Source: Diatrype stigma
Lineage: Eukaryota; Ascomycota; Sordariomycetes; Xylariales; Diatrypaceae
Direction of reading: 5' to 3'
Assembly (NCBI GenBank): GCA_022225965.2
Contig: JAKJXP020000074.1
Span: forward strand, 180,051-244,050
Length of the DNA stretch: 64,000 nt
Shown piece by piece: positions 60,782-64,000 of the stretch. Below the pieces are notes generated by a model, which ran no database searches, was not told the origin of the DNA, and saw only the letters and a list, made by a program, of their open reading frames with translations. The position numbers and the translations under genes were made by a program. Each line of letters begins with the position of its first letter. The first letter of the stretch is position 1.

Positions 60782-61830
60782 TTAGTCATAAAACCTGCTC
60801 GGTGTCAGCAGCTTCACCAGACACTGAATATAGACTGAAGGTCACTCATACTTCGCGGCATCTTGGTCCGCTACCGGGGCGCGGCGGTCGTAGAACTTCG
60901 CGGCGTCCTGGTCAGCGACTGGGGAGCGGTCGTAAAATTTGGCCGCGTCTTGGTCGGCAACGGGAGATCGGTCGTAGAATTTGGCGGCGTCCTGGTCGCG
61001 CTTGTCGTAGAACTTGGCCGCGTCCTGATCGGCTACAGGAGACCGGTCGTAGAATTTCGCCGCGTCCTGGTCAGCTACGGGGGAGCGGTCGTAGAACTTC
61101 GCAGCGTCCTGGTCGCGGCGGTCGTAGAATCTGTGGCACTTTGTTAGTAAGTGGAAGATGGCAAGCTGGAGTCACAAGACAAGGGGGGAGAACTCACTTG
61201 GCTGCATCTTGGTCGGCAACTGGAGATCGGTCGTAGAATTTGGCTGCATCTTGGTCACGGCGATCGTAGAATCTAATTATAATTGTCAACAGTCATGCTC
61301 CCACCTAGAGCAGAAAGGTATCATATCCTCACTTCGCTGCGTCCTGGTCCGCTACGGGAGAGCGGTCGTAGAACCTGTGGGTTCGGTCGTTAGGGCGAAA
61401 GTCGCGACGGGTTCATATGTGTGTAAGTTACTTACTTAGCTGCGTCTTGGTCACGCTTATCATAAAACCTGAGATCGTGTCAGCCATCTGCGACGGGACT
61501 CGAATGGAAGCATGAACAAAATGGACGTGCTTGGCCAGGTCTTGGTCTGCGGCGGCTGTTTTCAAAAATTGGAGAGCTGCTTTCTCTCCTCTGTCATAGA
61601 ACCTAGACCGCTTGCTCTTTAGCTATGGCTAGCCCCGATGTCTATGTCGTCCCTCGACTTGAGGTCTATGGACTCACAACGTCCTGTCTCTAGCTATGTT
61701 CTCTTCGGGGGGGTTAAAGCAGGAACATAGGTTCCTGTGCTACTTACTTGGCAGCATCCTGGTCAGCCACGGGTGCTGCGAGTGCAGTCACTACAAATGG
61801 GGCGAGAAGGGCGAGCTTGTTGAAGTGCAT
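60782..61830 (-). CDS. Secreted tandem-repeat peptide precursor (candidate dikaritin-like RiPP or Kex2-processed repeat protein)
   Basis: Seven exons assemble to 198 residues: 61830-61748, 61602-61531, 61468-61436, 61374-61333, 61272-61198, 61130-60852 and 60794-60782. The start MHFNKLALLAPFVVTALA is a clear signal peptide. The rest is 13 repeats beginning KFYD, alternating an 11-residue unit (KFYDRRDQDAA or KFYDKRDQDAA) and a 14-residue unit (KFYDRSPVADQDAA); the last exon ends KFYD-stop. The first repeat is diverged (KFYDRGEKAALQ). KR and RR pairs are possible Kex2 sites. Every intron interrupts the Lys codon of KFYD after its second base, so each exon carries whole repeats. Fungal cyclic peptides such as ustiloxin come from precursors of this type with a Tyr-containing core. 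A secreted unmodified repeat peptide or pheromone-like role is the alternative. Confidence 0.85.
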
Positions 61831-63725
61831 GATGAACACTGGCCGTGATATAGAATCTGAAGTATTCGAGAAGTAGGCTGTGTGGATGATGGGACAGGGT
61901 TTTGGATATCGACTGCGGGATTCACAGACTGGTATATATACCAAGTTGGCTGGAGCTGTTCTGTTGATCCTCTATAAGCCCTCTTGAGTCAGAGAAATAC
62001 GCCCTTATATATACATTCTATTGTGATGATAAGAGTACCTTTAAGCATACAACTTTCATGCTTTCCCCCTTATTCTCAACCAGACATATCAAGTGTTACT
62101 CCGCATACCTACCACCACCGTATTGCGTCTCTGATTGCATCTCTCCATGCACCTCTTACTTCGCACCTCCTATCGTGCTTTGGGATATTCCCTGCCACTG
62201 ATGCTTCGTTTCTCTTGATACGGAATCCCGAGGCCTGCGAGGCTCGCCTAGAGGCACTGCTCGTCAGAGATCGACCATGGACTATAGTAGCTCGCGTGGG
62301 CCATCGCGACATCGCTCTTGGAAGATGCTTCATCATGCAGAGCCGTTTCGGTAATCCGTGTTTCTTCGACAACAGAATGCATGCCTCCCTGATGGAAGAA
62401 GTCGCTGAATGCATCAATCTGCTCCTGACAAAGGCCGACGCCAGGATGTCTGATGTGACGGAGAGTCAACTGACTTGCTGGGTGGACCATTTCCGGGGCT
62501 CGCGATGCTACTCTAGTCATCAGTAAACTGCAACATTCTGACGCGTTCCTGCTGTCGAAGACGAAAAGAGGTATGGTATACTCTGCGTTCGGAGAGAGAA
62601 CCTCGAAGACGTTGAATTATAGGAGGGTTGGTGTAACTCTTTATTGGTATTCCATGAAGCTGTAAGTACGGTGCATAGTTAGCGTCCTCCATCCCCTCTA
62701 CATTGACGATAAGGAGTAATCTAGGACTCTACCGATAGACTATACTCTTCGTTCGGCCACATTGTTCCGGAATACTAGTGCTGGCTTGTGTCGTGCGTTA
62801 GTGCTTACTATTATCGCTGGGCAGAAGATGGGAAATAGCTTGCGATGGACCATCGCAAGCTACAATTAGGCTTGCATGCATAACTGTACTATATAGAACT
62901 TGCCTCCGCTCTCCGCGGTCCGGTCCGCGCGAATCACAATGAGGTTTGGCCTCGGATATATTACTTCCCCACAAGAGCTGGGGCTGATGCGCCTTCGTGC
63001 AGCTATATCACACACGACTATAAGCTCCTTTATTCGTGGGCCATTCAAGATTCAAGATAACGACAGCCTGGTAAGGCGGCCGTTGCCACTGCTACCTTAG
63101 GTACTACATCATCAAGTCAAGAAGCACCCGAGGTAGTTGCAAGTATGGCCCAGCCACCTTCTTGATAAGGGACCATTCGACGAGGATCCTGGGATGCCTC
63201 GTCAAAGTAGGCATATCGCGTATAAAGTCCCGTTCGTGATGTAATATCTTGGTGGTATAATGCCATGGTGTCTCCCTCCATAGCCTTACGATGCTCCTAT
63301 CAGCGACAGTATCACAATGTTCGTAGATAAGGCTCCTCGATAGGCCCCCCTGAATCTTAGGAGTATCAAGGGCATTATCACGAAAAGGGCAAAATGTCTT
63401 CTGACGTGTATGCCTGAAGCTGCTTGGCCATGCATATGCATCCCCCGCCTTGTTGCAGAATGGATGGAACACTACAAGGGAAATATTATCTCATGATGAA
63501 TCGTGACAACGGAATGGAGATGTATTTTCGAGACAACCGCCTGAGGCGAAGGGGAGGGGGCATCACCGGTGCCGGCTCGACCCAAGAACTAGTACTGCTG
63601 CCTTTTCCGCATTCCTTCGTCAGATTCCCATCTTCTCCTCCGTATCGAGACATTCTTAAGCCAGAGAGGGAGAGAACCACACTCTCACTCCTAGCAGCAA
63701 CATTAATCCTGTCCTATCCAACACC
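61831..63725. other. Intergenic region between precursor and UstYa-like genes
   Basis: Nearly 1.9 kb. The first part is the divergent upstream region of the precursor. A plus-strand frame at 61984-62526 (180 codons) and a minus-strand frame at 63104-63472 (122 codons) are open, but neither has a recognisable family or splice support; they could be relics. Confidence 0.4.
61931..61942 (-). promoter_or_regulatory. TATA-like palindrome upstream of the precursor gene
   Basis: GGTATATATACC is a perfect 12-bp palindrome containing TATATATA, about 100 bp upstream of the precursor start codon. The position suits a TATA element for a strongly regulated gene. Confidence 0.4.
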
Positions 63726-63978
63726 ATGGCAAGCAGTAAGGAGCAGTATCAAGAAATCTCCCGCTCATCTACAAGCGAGGATCTGCCCTTCCTCGACGGC
63801 AATGGCATAACAGGCCATATCTACCAAGGTCGAAAGAGGAGCATTCGACAGTGTCTCTCCAGAGCCGTATGGCCAGCTATATGCCATCTCACCATCATGT
63901 CAATCTACCTCATTGCTATCACAGCCCTGTTCAATAAGTACATGGTGGGCAAAAACTGTCACGAACCGTTGGTATACT
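63726..63978 (+). CDS. UstYa/DUF3328-like protein, first exon (gene continues beyond window)
   Basis: UstYa-type proteins are membrane-anchored oxidative enzymes that crosslink dikaritin RiPP cores. The exon encodes 84 residues plus one base: a charged cytosolic start (MASSKEQYQEISRSSTSEDL), a basic stretch (GRKRSIRQ), one membrane helix at about residues 50-68 (HLTIMSIYLIAITALF), then CHEPLVY. This layout, and the short segment before the first intron (donor T|GTAAGT at 63979), is typical of DUF3328 genes, where an SPA-x-E motif usually follows. The diagnostic HxxHC motifs would lie in later exons outside the window, so the call rests on topology, the N-terminal pattern and the neighbouring precursor. 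Confidence 0.6.
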
Positions 63979-64000
63979 GTAAGTAATCAAACCTATAAAA

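Noticed and set aside
60607..61439. Plus-strand frames with VVEFRRVLVS-like repeats opposite the precursor
   Set aside because: They are the complement of the KFYD repeat array; the minus-strand reading has a signal peptide, splice sites and a sensible repeat, these do not.

Overview
The window looks like chromosomal DNA from a filamentous ascomycete (Pezizomycotina, probably Sordariomycetes). Genes are split by short introns (about 50 to 190 bp) with GTRAGT-type donors and CTAAC/CTGAC branch sites. Gene families match that group, and the AT-leaning intergenic DNA is full of short TACCTAGGTA-type palindromes. I assembled exons by hand from splice signals and required frame closure; most multi-exon models close exactly. 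There is one assembly gap of 10 N at 28015-28024, bracketed by a G run and a C run.

From 1 to about 49.3 kb the window is mainly housekeeping. In order it holds: a Ubp12/USP15-type deubiquitinase cut by the left edge (-); an insulin-degrading-enzyme-type M16 protease ending in SKL (-); Mpp6, a nuclear exosome cofactor with an added zinc knuckle (-); the complex I NDUFS6-type subunit (+); a YjbQ/UPF0047 protein (+); CFIm25/NUDT21 (-); a small unknown protein (-); a SLIP-GC-like large GTPase with seven exons (+); a gene-poor stretch holding the gap; a two-RRM RNA-binding protein (-); a truncated-looking WRAP73-type WD40 gene (-); a MoaA-MoaC pair for molybdopterin synthesis that can be spliced into one frame (+); a RING protein with SUMO-interaction-like motifs (-); an acidic small ORF (-); Prp19 (-); OHCU decarboxylase (+); and a low-complexity basic/acidic protein (-).

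From 49.3 to 55.3 kb I see no convincing genes. This stretch contains a 526-bp hAT-like MITE with perfect 48-bp inverted repeats and an 8-bp target duplication, and a degenerate short-period repeat.

From 55.3 kb to the right edge there is a candidate ribosomal-peptide (dikaritin-like RiPP) gene cluster. It has a cytochrome P450 (+), an MFS monocarboxylate-type transporter (-), a secreted repeat precursor gene (-) and the first exon of a UstYa/DUF3328-like protein (+). The precursor has a signal peptide followed by 13 KFYD repeats, and all six introns fall at the same base of the same repeat codon, so exons equal repeat units. This is the most interesting part of the window. The peptide product, its chemistry and its activity are unknown, and the cluster appears to continue beyond the right edge.
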